Source: Anastatus disparis
Taxonomy: Eukaryota; Arthropoda; Insecta; Hymenoptera; Eupelmidae
Reading direction: 5' to 3'
Assembly: GCA_017163975.1 (NCBI GenBank)
Contig: JAFFSR010000237.1
Span: 8,060,001-8,124,000, forward strand
DNA: 64,000 bases
The position numbers and the translations under genes are program-made. Below are positions 11,245 to 24,400 of this stretch, piece after piece (position 1 is the first letter of the stretch; each line of letters opens with the position of its first letter). The notes beneath the pieces are model-generated. The model did no database searches. It had not been told where the DNA came from and was given only the letters and a program-made list of their open reading frames with translations.

Positions 11245-14200
11245 GTTAGCTAATCACATTATATAGTTAAAAAAAAGCCATGATGTATACGTGAATATAT
11301 AAAAAATAAGCTTACTCGTCAATAAACTTTGAAATGACGGCTTCCTGAGCTTTGAAATTTTTTAGCAAGCTTAAATAATAAGCACACATCATCAAAGATA
11401 TATATTTCACTGATTTCTTTTATTTCTTTTTTTTTCAAAGCCACGGTGTATGGATCCTCGTCGTGTTTTTGTCGGCGCCCCAAATAATCAAGCGTGTCTC
11501 CGAGATACGAAACTTTCGTTTGAAGGTCCTTTTTCTTTGGTTCTCTCTGCGCAAAAAAAAAGCTTGTACTAGAGAAAGAGCACGTGTCTCTCTTGGACAT
11601 TGGAGAAGGTACATGAGAAGAGGAGGAAAAAACGTAAAAGAGGAGATGGGAAGGAAGAAGGAATTATACTCAAAGAGACATGGATTTTCGAAGTTTAAGT
11701 GAATGACAAGCGTGCGAGGTTGAAAAAGAAAAGAGTGTTGGAAAAAGATTCATTTTTAAACGAGCTTGGAATAAATAGCGTGGGAGAAGCTTGCTTTGTG
11801 ATCGCGTATTTTTGTTTATATTTTACTTGATATGTTTTTTTATTTGTCTGTAAAAAAAGTAGGATACACATCACTCTTAATTTAACGAACATAATCACAT
11901 CAAGCCAAAATTATTAAAAATATAAGAAAAAATATTTTGATAATTAACATACTACTTTATTGTTGCAAAATTTAACATAAACAGCAAAATGTTTTAGTAA
12001 CATTTACGATAGTTTCAAGTGAAATTGTGTCAAATTTACTTTATAACCAAAATTCATTGTAGTTTATAATAAAATTTACAATACAATAAAAACTTTTGTA
12101 TTTTTAGTAAATTTTACTTTAAACTGTGGTAACTATTGTAATTTTCACAAGAATGTTTTTCTTGGTGAAGTTGCAAAGAGCGAATGGAAATTATTTTTCA
12201 AGATTATAGATTTTTAATCTGTATATTATTTTATAAAGAAATCATTAAATAAAAATTTATTTTTATATTCTATTAAAATTAAATTTAAAATAAAAACCGA
12301 TCAGTTTTTGCTAAATCGATATATTTACAAAGAATATTAAAAAAAAGTTTTCCATCCCAGAAATAAATCATCAATATTTTTATAAGTCACTTCCCCCTTG
12401 CATCCATACATGAAATTATCCATGAAAAAAAAAAACATATCTATATTTAAAACATCATACAGATATAACTAATGACTCTATACCTAAAACACCAAAAATC
12501 AATTCTCGTATCCACAAATTACCCATCCAACAATTTCCCCTTTATATTATTCTTCCAACAAAAAGTGACGAAACTTTAACATTCTAATCAACGTTCACAC
12601 CATTACTCATACACCCTTTTTTTCAATAAACTCTCATTTTCGATCATCACGAAAATTCAATTATCATACGTATATACTTCCGGTTTGAAAAAAAAAGAAT
12701 CAACGACACCGGAAATTACCGTCTTTTCCTTTTCTCTTTTTTTTATATTATTCTCTTTGAGAAAAAAAGGAAATAAAGTTGAGACACATATATACACGTA
12801 GCGCAGTTAATCATTGCGCCCTTTTCACTTGTAAGCGTAAGGTTTATTTCACTCTCTCTCTCTCTCTTCTTCACGCGTCATTAATCTCTTGAAGATCTTC
12901 ATGTATAGTAAAACTTAGCTCCATTATCGTATGCACGATAAATATCGAATAATTAGCTTAGTCGCGAGTGTATTTTGCGAGCTGTTTACTTTTTCCTTTT
13001 TTTTCTCTTTGCGTTTCAATTTTCACCGATCTAATTAGTTGAAAGATTGACGAAACCACTGGCTCGTCAGATGTTTCAAAGAGTAGAAAATAAATAAGAT
13101 GGTAAATTAACGTAAAAATGTTTTTAATTGCAACTTATTAAAATTGTAATGATGAAAAATTTTTTTAATGTAATTATGTGATTAAATGATTTCATTACCA
13201 ATAATTATTAAAATTTTCATTTGTTATGCTTTGATGTTAAATTCGTGCTCAAAATCTTGTTTCGCGAAATTTCAAGTGTAAAACGGTTTTTGAGTTTCAA
13301 GCCGAACATTTTGAACGTACCTTTACGCACACAAAGCAAAAGAATAAGGAGGCGCGTGTATCTTCAATATTTCACCTGAGTCAACTTTTGGACCAATGAC
13401 CGATGCGCTCTTTCTTTCTATGAATACATAAAAGGCGTACCTTAGTTACGAAGATGCGCGAAAATGGCGATTGTCTTACAAGAATAGAGTTTAAGATTAA
13501 AGTATCTTTTTTCCTTCTGACTTTAAAATATATTTTACATGCATAAAATTATAAATAATTGAAAGAATTATTCTAAAAAACTATTTTTAGAAGTATTATA
13601 CAAATTGATTAAAAATAAAAAAGTGGTTTAAAAAGCCAATATATTCAAAATTTATCAATAAATAAAAAGTAAAATTTGAAGTAAAATTCTGCATTTTAAA
13701 GTTAAATTTTTGTTTGTTTAAAACTTTTAAACAAATTTTCTTTTTAAATATCCTCGAAATTTTAATCAAAAACAGCTTATAAATTCAATCAAGTTTTGAA
13801 CTGAACGGGTACGCTTTTTTATAATTATATAACAAAAACTCCTAACGGGGTACCATTTAACATCCTTAGGATACTACCGATAATTTTGGCCAATTACAAA
13901 AATAATAAATGTCATGTTTCATTAATGAAATTTATTTTTTTTAAATTTAAATTAAACATAAAATGAATCATTACGAAAAATATTTTTATCATATGCATAT
14001 AACGTCATGCATACACATATGGCAATAAGTAACCTGACCAAATAGGCCTTTATATCCTCTTAAATCTTCTGTACACTTTGCTACCGAGAAATCCCTTATA
14101 TGCTACTTTTCATTTCCTAGCCATAAAAATTCACACAGAGCTTAAGGAGTCTAAAAGTCTCCGTTAAGCTCTCCTTTCTACAAGTTACATTTCTTTCACT

Positions 14201-16327
14201 TTCTTCCTCGTGTTCTTTTTTTTCTTTCTTGACTTTCTCTCTTATACTTTAAAATTTATTGAAGTGAGAAGAAGAGTCCCCACCGTCGCGTGTCATCGTG
14301 CAATAGCGTTACATGTATACGCATACTAACTTTCCGAGAACGTCGAAAAAGTTATGTGTACTCGTATGTATAATAGAAGCGCGTGTGCACCCCACCGAGG
14401 ATACAAGAAAGAGAGGCGGAAAGAGAATCAGAGAGAGTTTAAGAGAATTTAAGTAAAAACGACGCGACCCCTGACCTTGAAGCAGATGAGTAGTATATAC
14501 GTTACTTTCTATCTTTCTTTATTTTTTATTTTTTATTTTTTTTTTCAAAGTTCTATAAATAATTGCCTACTTTTTTTTGACTTGCTTTCTTTTAAATCTA
14601 TGAAGCCTTGCGGGAATTGAACGATTTATAGGTGGCTGGACTTTTATATATTCGTGATACTACTTTAACGACTTTTCTAGTTGTTTATTTTATTTTTTGG
14701 TGAGTAGGAAAAAGTTTTGGACGTGACTAAACTGTTTTATTTATGTGGTTATTTTGTGGTCTATATATGCAATTTTATTTAAAAAAAAGGATGATTAAGA
14801 ATTTATATGTAGGATTAAGGCAGTACTATACTTAGAGGTATGTTACATATGGGGCAAATTTATAGATTCTTTAACGTTTGTGTCACCGCCTCTTATGTTT
14901 TACGTTGAGTAATATTTTGCAAATTTTTGAATTTTATAATCAAAATATATCTTTGAGGTATAATACAAATGTAAAACTTGTTAAATCAATGTCTTTGAAA
15001 AATAAAATTTTTTTATTGTTGAATGTATTATTTGATCTTTGGTATAAAATAATTTTTAAAAAATTAAATTGCTTTTTTAGTTGATTATATCAGTAATATA
15101 AGCCGGCTTGGTTTTCATTTTGATTTAAGAATAAAAGTATATTCAAAAACTGTATGTTGCTTTTTTTCAAATTTTTTTAAAAATCGGTTGCTTATTTAGA
15201 TCGCTATTGTCAAATGAAATATTTTTATGGAAGAATGTATTAATATTGATTCCCTAAATTGATTATTCTAATAAAAATATATATTAATAATATATATATT
15301 AATAATATATATATTAATAATATACATTTTACGATGAAAAAAATTCTGTTATTTAAATTTTACTAATGATTACAAATTTGTTAACAAAACAGTTTTAATT
15401 TTCAATTAATTTTAATAAAGCACATTTTATTACTTGGGAATTTTCAAAAAGTACTATCGAAGTTCTTATAAAAGCCTATGACTTTCCCAATCTGGTTAAA
15501 ATTTATTTCAAATAAATGATTTCATGAAAATACTCTATTTCGTGCAAATGATATTTATTTAACTTTTGTTTCGTAATTAGAAAAATTCATCAACGGTAAC
15601 GCAAAAATTCATGTAATCATTATAATATTGTGCAGAAGCAGACAATTCTGTAAATCAAATTATAAACTAGCGCATTTAATCACTCAACGAGTACACATTA
15701 AAACTATAAATTGAGATTTTTATAAACATTAAAAACGAAAATCTATTACCAATTAACCCGTCACTTAAGTTTTCCCAAAACTCGTGAGATTCTCTCTTAT
15801 TAAAAAAACTAAAATCCTCACTTGGTGTAGTCTAACATAATTAATGAATTCACATGTTAACATTAAAAGAAACTCCAGGGGATCTAATATATGTCTCCTA
15901 TAACTTTTTTTTTCCTACCCTCCTACAACAAACATTTGAAGTAAAAAAAAAATGAAGAAGGCCTCACGGATTGCATATAGACGCTTGTCGCGCAAGTGGA
16001 TAGCTCGAACGATGATCTCAGCATGGGTAAAGCTGTACGTATAATGTGCTTATGACGCGCAAACCATTTTTCTTTTAATCCTTCCGACGTGAGTATAAGT
16101 ATCGAGTTTCATATATAAACAATGGTTATTTTTTTTTTTGCTTTTTTATTTTAAAACTTTTAAATAGATTTATTGTGTTTGTTAAAAGTTTTAAATTTTC
16201 ATATAAATATACTTTTTTAGAGATTAATATTCAAATTTAGTTGATATTTTATTTTTAATATTATTTCTATTTATCGAAACCATAAAATAAAACAAATTTC
16301 AGTATCTTAATTAAAGCAACTAATTTC
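11245..16327. other. non-coding AT-rich DNA with CT/GA islands
   Basis: No gene supported. CpG-containing islands with CT or GA tracts lie near 11450-11790, 12720-13040 (including a (CT)n run around 12850), 13300-13460, 14140-14500 and 15950-16100. The ORFs around 11319-11898 overlap each other on both strands of one such island and show no recognisable domain. Confidence 0.5.
15282..15324. repeat. short AT tandem repeat, 15-bp unit
   Basis: About three copies of ATTAATAATATATAT in a row. Confidence 0.7.
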
Positions 16328-16520
16328 GAGATCTTCAGTGGCTCAGTCAGTAGAGCGACAGATTCGTAACTTGAGGGCTCGAGTTCGAATCCCGCTCTCG
16401 GCCGATTTTATTGAAAAGCACTACTGTATGTTACATGTGCTTTGTTCACAAACACGCTGAAACGACCTCCGTCGCTAATTAGCATCAAAATGATAGCATC
16501 AATACAGTGACGTTAAATAA
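16328..16520 (+). repeat. tRNA-derived SINE, plus-strand copy
   Basis: Starts GAGATCTTCAGTGGCTCAGT with A-box-like TGGCTCAGTCAGTAGAGC and B-box-like GAGTTCGAATCCCGC, then GTACTGTATGTTACATGTGC-like body, CCGTCGCTAATTAGCATC and the ACAGTGACGTTAAATAAAAG end. The loop TTCGTAA would give a CGT (Thr-type) anticodon, which is tentative. It is the best copy for defining the consensus because it reads forward. Confidence 0.85.
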
Positions 16521-16765
16521 AAGAAAAAAAATAAACAATTTCATAATAGTATTCTATAATTTAATGAATTTTTATAACATGATTTAATATTTTTTACAAT
16601 TAATATTTTATTTTACATCGAAGAAATTATATAAGAAACTCAAATCGCATTCAAATATATCAATAAAATTTTTTATTTACTTATACGATATTAAATATAA
16701 TTTTTATTCGATTATATGAAATAAAATCCTTTTAGAATCTTAATAAAATTTTTCACGTTTTATGT

Positions 16766-16903
16766 CGGAAACATATTCGCAGGTAATTCTTTTACTTTGA
16801 TTTAAAAATTCACCAATAAAAATAAGCGAACTAATGGAATCGTCCAATGACATCGTGTGATTTTGAAATCACAGAAAAAGAATTACCTGCGAATATGTTT
16901 CCG
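16766..16903. mobile_element. 138-bp inverted-repeat (MITE-like) element
   Basis: A 28-base arm beginning CGGAAACATATTCGCAGG (16766-16793) is perfectly inverted at 16876-16903. The loop contains GTGATTTTGAAATCAC, a second palindrome. No clear target duplication was seen. Confidence 0.75.
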
Positions 16904-18105
16904 TCGAGTGTACATTGTTGAAATAAATGAAATACGAATTTATTTTACTGTCTTTGAATAATATATAACAAATTCAAATATTTTTCATTGATTTCCATAC
17001 AAGCCAGTTCTAGCAACAATATAAATTTTCGCATTAAACAAGCATTTAATTTACTTTTTACAGTATAAACATTTAAATAGATTTTTTTATTACTTTATGA
17101 GGGCAGTCCATATGTAATTTGAAGTTTAAAAACATTGCCACAGATAACATTTACAACATTAAAAATCCTCATCCTTTAATTGTTTTCAGCGAAATTTGTT
17201 GTCTTAAAACTTGTTAAAAAGCCGCCTTCGCATAATATAAAAACTCTTGAGGAAAAACACATGGGGAGGATATATACGTGCAGGGGGTCAGCACACATGT
17301 TACTTTTCAAATATTTTTCTATTGTTTTTTTTTGCCCGTTCGACCTTCGACTGTCTGGTTTTTCTTTATATACACAATAAGACTCATTTTTTTCATGAAA
17401 AGAGGAAAAGTTTTATATTCTTTGAAAAACAAGTTGCAGAGACTTATAATTTTTTTCTCATATAACTGCACTCTTTGTAAAGTTTTTTTTCCATCTCGTG
17501 TGATTCTTCTAAGGGTGAGTTTATTTTTTTGGTAATACGTAAATATGAATACACATTGGTATTATTCCAGTTAATAGAAGGTACAGTTGTAAAAGTGAAA
17601 ATACTCAGAAAATTGTTCGAAGTAATTTACTTTAAAAGAATGAGAAAGAATAGATAAAACAAACCCTAAAGAGGCAAAAAGATTTCATTTAAAATCTTTA
17701 GGAAAATGTTGATTCAGAATAATTTTTTTAATTTATATTTACAATATGTAATAATCTATTTTAGTTTTAATTATTAGTATTATGAATTTCATTTGTATAA
17801 TTCCATTTTTTTCAAATTTAATTTATTTATGAAAATTTATTTTCTGCTTCAATTGTTATTAACTCTCAGTGTTCTCGTTTATTAATGTTTCAAATTTTTC
17901 TGATCTTTAGATCAATGTATGACATTATTCTCATGAAGAATGAAACATTATTTTTGACTATATTATTTATATAGAGTAACTTATTTTATATTTTTGTTAT
18001 AATTTTTTAAGTTTCTATTAAAATATTAAATTTATTGTTAGATTTATAGACCCCAAAGAAGATGGACAAACTAACCACCAAAACATGGAACCATTAATAG
18101 TACAT
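16904..18105. other. non-coding spacer
   Basis: AT-rich. Overlapping ORFs around 17180-17535 occupy all three plus frames of one pyrimidine-rich island and look like composition artefacts. Confidence 0.5.
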
Positions 18106-18220
18106 TACGATACACGTGCTCTAAGTGGTCCTTTTTTACACGGCGTGCAGTTAGCGCCCGAGCGCAGCGAGGGTGCTATGCACGTCGTGTAAGAGGACCA
18201 CTTCGAGCACACGTATCGTA
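18106..18220. repeat. GC-richer foldback element
   Basis: Arms of about 42 bases (TACGATACACGTGCTCTAAG ... and ... GAGCACACGTATCGTA) pair with a few mismatches around a loop rich in GCCCGAGCGCAGCGAGGG. GC content is far above the surroundings. It resembles in style the hairpins at 60387-60625 but is not the same sequence. Confidence 0.75.
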
Positions 18221-18290
18221 TATTATTTTATAGCACGTGTGAGATAAATTCGCCACACGTAATTAATACCCCAGAAAATCAATATTATCA

Positions 18291-18436
18291 AAAACTATAC
18301 ACACCACGAATGATAATTCGTAAATAAAAACGAATTCTATATATCAGCAAAACTATGCACACCACGAATGATAATTCGTAAATAAAAACGAATTCTATAT
18401 ATCAGCAAAACTATGCACACCACGAATGATAAATCG
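18291..18436. repeat. 58-bp tandem repeat, about 2.5 copies
   Basis: The unit containing ACACCACGAATGATAATTCG and ACGAATTCTATATATCAGC repeats at an exact 58-base spacing (starts at 18301, 18359, 18417). The first two copies are almost identical. Confidence 0.9.
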
Positions 18437-21400
18437 AAAAAAAGTAAAACTATTTATTATCAATGATAGACCCATCGCAAACAAAAAAAAGCAAAAACGA
18501 TATCAAAAATATTCTTAGATTGAGAAATTATATCAAATAAGTATTGATGTCAGTGATATTTTATTAATTAAATACAATATGATAAAAAGAGAACTTGCCG
18601 ATTATTTAGATTTATGTATACACAGGTCAGACAAAGCAAAGCATCTAGTTTATTGTTCGTACAGCTATCTCTTTCTTTCTCATTCTTAGGCCATACACAC
18701 TGTACACGCATGCGCGCCGCTCACAGATGTTTTGTTTCGACAACTCACGGCACAACAGTAATTTATAAACTATAGTTTTGATTTTCTTGATGTTTTCAAT
18801 TCTTTATTAAAGTATTTATATTTTTTGATTGATTTTCTACGTATTATCATGTGTGAAAAGACATTTCTACGTATTAATATATATACAAAGAGTGATTATG
18901 ATGCGTGATTTCGATATTACTTTTTTGAACAGTATAATAAAGTGCGAAATTTCTGACGGTAGTACTTTTTTACACAGTTCAAAAAAGTTGTATTTAGCTC
19001 CCGCTAAATGGTGTAGAAAACGCGAATTTAGCTCACGCAGTGCTATAAAGATATTTATACTTGCCTCATTTATGAACCGTTATATTTTTACACATAAATT
19101 TTAGAAACTATTGAAAAAATATTATTTACATTGTATTCATTTAATTTAAAAGTTAATTTTTTTTAAATTTTCATTTATTTTTCGAAAAGATAAAAAAAAA
19201 GTAACAATTAAAGATCTAAAAAAATTTTTTTAAACTATCTTTGAAACTGCTCTAGAAATCTTCTCTTCAAAGTCAAGAAATTTATCTACCTATCATATAA
19301 ACTTTCAACTCTTTTAAAAAATTGCGACAGTTTTTATTTGCCCATCAAGCATATACGAGCGTCTACTACTGCGGCGGCAAGAAGAAGAACATGAAAGGGA
19401 AAAATTTTGCTTGCAGTAATACTTAATACGAAGCTTCAAGAGAGAGTCTTTCTGTCTGTCCGCGCATTAAAGTCGCAGAGGTATAGGAAAAAAAAATAAT
19501 ATAATATAAAAAGAAGAAAGTCAGAGACGTCGCTACTATATGCCGTGAAAAACCGTCACGCAAGTAGAGATGAAAAAAAATAAATTTTTTTTTACCAAGT
19601 TGATTTGCACTTCCTTTCCTTTTATGATTTTTTTTTTAGTCTTATACCTTTGGAATTATTTTTTAAATACTTAAATTTATCTATAAATAAAAATTCAAGG
19701 TCAATTTATTTATAAAATAATTAGAACAAAATTATAATATTATTTTATTAATATTATACACAGCCATTTTGACAAGTCTTCATTATTAAAATTAATTTGT
19801 GACCTTGAAAATCGGGTTAATAATAAAAAATGAACTATAAAATATAAAATAAATTATATTTATTATCGAGTTTTTTATGTTATTTTTTAGTTTATATCAA
19901 AAAATACCTAATGTTATTTTTTTTAATCATAGTTGTGAAGACATGATCCAATTGAAGAAATCTAAAGATTTATATCGAAAGACGCACACAAGTTGATAAA
20001 ATCAAATGCATTGTGAATTATCAAAAATATGATGAATATAAGAATTTAATTATATACAATTAAAATAAATGCACTTGTTTATCAAAAAAATTGCATCTAA
20101 TTAGTTCTTAAAAATATAAAAGCTCAAAATTAAAATTTTAAAGTAATTAAAAATGTTTTTGTCACTACGAACTGCCACCACATTAAAAATAAATAACGAA
20201 AAAAAAAAATCTATAATAAAAACATGAAAACCACGCTATATACCCCTACTCTCAATAAAAATCCGCAGGTTAAAAAAAATAAACGAGTGAGAAAAAAAGA
20301 AAAAAAAAAAAAAGAGAGAGTTACGCCAAAGAGAAGAGACGCACAATGTCACATGTACGTTACGAAGGGCGTATAGCATTTCTTAATGGACATACGACAT
20401 GTGTTCACCAGACGACGATGACGATCTTCTATCTTTTTTTTTTCTATTTCTTTTTTTCTCTCTCTCTTTCTACGCATTAAGGTGCACGAGAAAAAGAGAG
20501 AGGAATAATGAATTACGTTTTATTAGTCCTCCTCATGGGTGATACTCTTCTAAACAAGCATGACGCGAGATATTATGCACATTTTCGCGCTTTACGAGTT
20601 TATCACATTCAGCGCGCGAGTTTGTTCCTTCTATTCTCTCTTCTTCTTCTTATTTTTTGTTGTTTTCTGCTTCTTCTTTTTTTTTTGCACGATCGAAGCT
20701 TATATGCGGTTTATGGGAATGAGTTTGGTGCGAAAGGGTTTACTTGGAATGGTTACATGTTTTATTTTTACATGGGATGTGTAAAGAATTATTTATTTGG
20801 TTGTTTTTTTTTCATCTTTCTTAGAAATTTGTTGTACTTTGTAAAGAAATAAGTTTTTACAAATTTTATTTAGACAAGTGCATTTGCTGCTTTTGCGAGA
20901 AGAATTTTTTTACGTTATTACTTATATCGTTTATACTATAAAAATATGCTAACGATGTCGGTCTTTTTTATACTTGTTCTACTTACAATTGATATAATTA
21001 TTGAATGATCGTTATGAATGATTTTTTTCTATTCCTAATCTTAAAACTGCACGCTAGTGTAAACTCGTACCGGTGATTTTTTTTTTATTGATTGGTATTC
21101 TTACAAAAGTTAATCTAAAAGACAATTATATAAACAAAGAGAGCAATGTTATATATGTATAATAATAATTTTTTGAACTTCTGTTAATAATTTACAAAAA
21201 ATTATTATACATAATTATGAATACATAAAAAATTATAAAATCATATATGAAAAAATGCTCACTTTTCCCCAGACTGCGCGCTTTACCCCGTTTTATAGTA
21301 ATTTTTTTTATTAAAAAAATACCAAAAATATGATGACTTAAAGTTGAAGTGTGCTGTTGGAAGGTTAAAGTCAGATTTGACTTATATTTCACACTTACGA

Positions 21401-21463
21401 TTGAAATTTCAACAAAAGATAAATTAAATTTTAGTCGACTGTATATACAAGTAATAACAGCAG
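18437..21463. other. non-coding AT-rich DNA
   Basis: CpG-containing islands near 18650-18740, 19340-19560 and 20340-20760. An open stretch at 18829-19104 (+, 91 codons) has no recognisable domain. Nothing else supported. Confidence 0.45.
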
Positions 21464-24400
21464 GGGAAAACCAGAATAGTTTTTGTCTTTGAATTATTTT
21501 AGGTATATACTTACTGGTGGCCGTTGGGTACATACCATAACTACAGCGGGATTACTTTTATTATACTTTTCTCCAGGTAAGCAAGAATTTTATATATAAT
21601 CCAAAAATCGTAGCAATTTTCTCGACACATTCGAGCTTGTCCTTTCGAGGGACAATATATATTGCTTTGGTATATAACTATAAAGAAAATTTTGCTGGTA
21701 CCAGTAAAATCCATTATAAATTCCATAATCGCTATCCTCATTTATTCCGCAATCCATTATACACGACACGTCTTTTTTTCCAAATTTCTGTGTACACGTC
21801 GAGGAGAGAATTCTTTTATTAAGCAAATAGTACCAGCAAAATTATTCATAGGGATTATGGCGCTCTGAGAGGAATTCCCCTGAAAACTTTTATATATTTT
21901 CCTTTTCTTGTAAAATTTTTCTTTTCCATCGTTTTAATATATATGTACAGTGTCCGAGAGCTTCTTTTAGTTATTAGGTATACACGCACACAATATTGTA
22001 GACCCTATTCTTTTTTGAAGACTTTTGATGACTTTATTAAATTAATATATTCTTTATATTTGATAAATTTTTATATTTTGAAACTGCATATTTTTCAATA
22101 TTATTTATGACTGCTGGTACTTAGATTATTTCTAAATTCATATAAATTTAATTGTGCTAATTATTTTGAGGCGGTGTAAAATATCGATTTTATAGTTCTC
22201 TAAATTTGTGATTCTTGACTTATATTATATCATTCCATATAGTAAAAAACATAATGTAGAGACATTTCTAAATATTTACGGATAAAGATTAAAATTTGCA
22301 AATGTCGGTAACTATGTTTAAATCATATAATATAAAAATAATTCATTTATTGTTTATGTTACTTATAAAAAGAAATTTTTAAGTAAAAAAACACGATAAA
22401 ATGTTTTTTCAATTATTAATAAAATTGAATAAAAAGCGATTTATTTTATATTTTTTCGTATAAAAACATAACGATTTACAAACTTTTGATATATACATCC
22501 TGAAGGTTGTAAATATAGATTGTACAATTAAACATACTTAGATTGCACTACTCGCAAGTTTGTATAGGACTTGAGTGCACTTCCGCTCTAGCTATATTGT
22601 GATTGTTTATGTGACTGGTAAAAAGGTTTAGATCCTTGTTATTTCTGATTTAGAAAGTTTTAATCACTTGGGTGGTCTTTAAGTGTTTTGATTAGAAGCC
22701 ATATAAAAAACTATAAATAATTGATATTCATTCATTTTAAATTCAGAGAAAATTATCTTAACATGCATTTTTGTTTTACGATTGTGGTTATTAATATAGT
22801 TTATTATATAAATCAGTATAATTTATTAAAATTTAATATCTGAGTATGGATAAAAACGGTTTTAAGTGTTATATAACTATATATCTATTTACAAAAAGGG
22901 AATTTTTCTATAAAATTTACAATGTCCTGTATAAAAATTACAGTTTCTTATAAAATTTTGTAAAATTCATAAAAAAGAACTGTAAAAAATACTGCCATTA
23001 CGGTGAAAATTACTGTACATAATTTAAATGTTACCCACATGTTCAATAATTTTTAAGGCACGTATCTATAAAATAAGCTAAAAGTATACGATGTCCCAAG
23101 ATTAAACTGTCGGTCAACGTGATTTTTACAGGAAAATTCTATCCGTTCATACATTGCTGTGTCAGTATAATGAATTCCCACTATGATTGTATAATATTAT
23201 TGACATCATAAAATTTATTTTCATAGTTTAAAATTATAAATTAATCATTAATAGAAGGATAAGTTAACTTATAACACCAATACATCGTAAAATTTATAGG
23301 TTACAGAATCACGTATAAGACTAAAAATTTACCAAAGCTCCTTAAACATCTATATCCTTAAAAGTCAAACTAAATTCTGTAAAGCAACAGTTTAGCGTTC
23401 AAATTTTACTTGCAACCACAACAAGCCTAAACCAGATTATCTCACAGATATATATTATCAAAAGATTGAGATAGCTTCTAAAAATTCTCAAAACAATTTG
23501 TCTATCAATTGTTTTCTTTATAAACTTTCGAGAAAAATCCTCTTTTACCGGCGTTGTATCGTAATCTCGATATACATATAAACACGCACTTGTTTGAGCT
23601 ATTTGTTCAAAAAGCCACAAAGAAGAAAATATATGCTACCTGTTCTTAACTTGATGGTGTACATATATACACTATACCATTGAAATTTAGTCTGTTGAAC
23701 ATGTGCTTGCGACATGGGCTTTTAGAGTTTATAATACAGTTCATATTCCTTACTTTTTCCTTTTACACCATCTTATGTATAATATTTAGCAAGCATATGA
23801 ACAGTTTTAAAAGGAAATTCAAGTTAGAGGGGGCCTTGACCCCCACCTTAAAAGCAAGTGCAGCTTACGTAAAGTGTAATTATATTAGATTATTGCTATG
23901 ACACCATATTGACAACATATGAAGATTATTTTTAGAAGAGATAATTATTGGTTAGGAGGAGACTAACTTGAAGTATTTGAAGTTTATACTATTGCGGTTT
24001 GATTTTTCACACGTTTTGGATTTTTAATGGAATCGAACTTTATATTCTATTATAGTTAATATTTTAATTAAAATAATTTTTTTTACGTTTTTTATTTGAT
24101 AATTATTTAATTTCGTTACTAGAATATGATTAATAAAAATTAATATGTTATATGAAACTACAGCACTAATATTTTTGTACTTTTTGCAAGATTTATATTA
24201 TACTAGTAATCGATTCTCATTAATGAAAATAATTAAAAATTGATTTTTGATAATAATTTATCAAAATTATTAGTTTTAATTATTATTTTCTAATAATTTT
24301 TTTTTCAACACTTGTTAATGAGTGTAGTATGCAAAAAAATAGAAAATTTCGTCCATTGGAATATAATTATATTTTTTAATTTTATTTAACGTCACTGAAT

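Noticed and set aside
16328..16400. Possible functional tRNA gene
   Set aside because: A/B-box-like sequences are present, but the stems do not pair properly and the same head is attached to a common body and tail at many sites; it is a SINE.
22900..23170. Possible decayed foldback element
   Set aside because: Similar AAAATTTTTAC-type words on both sides but no convincing matched ends.
23636..23642. CAGGTAG Zelda-type heptamer
   Set aside because: A single heptamer in 64 kb is expected by chance; used only as a side note.
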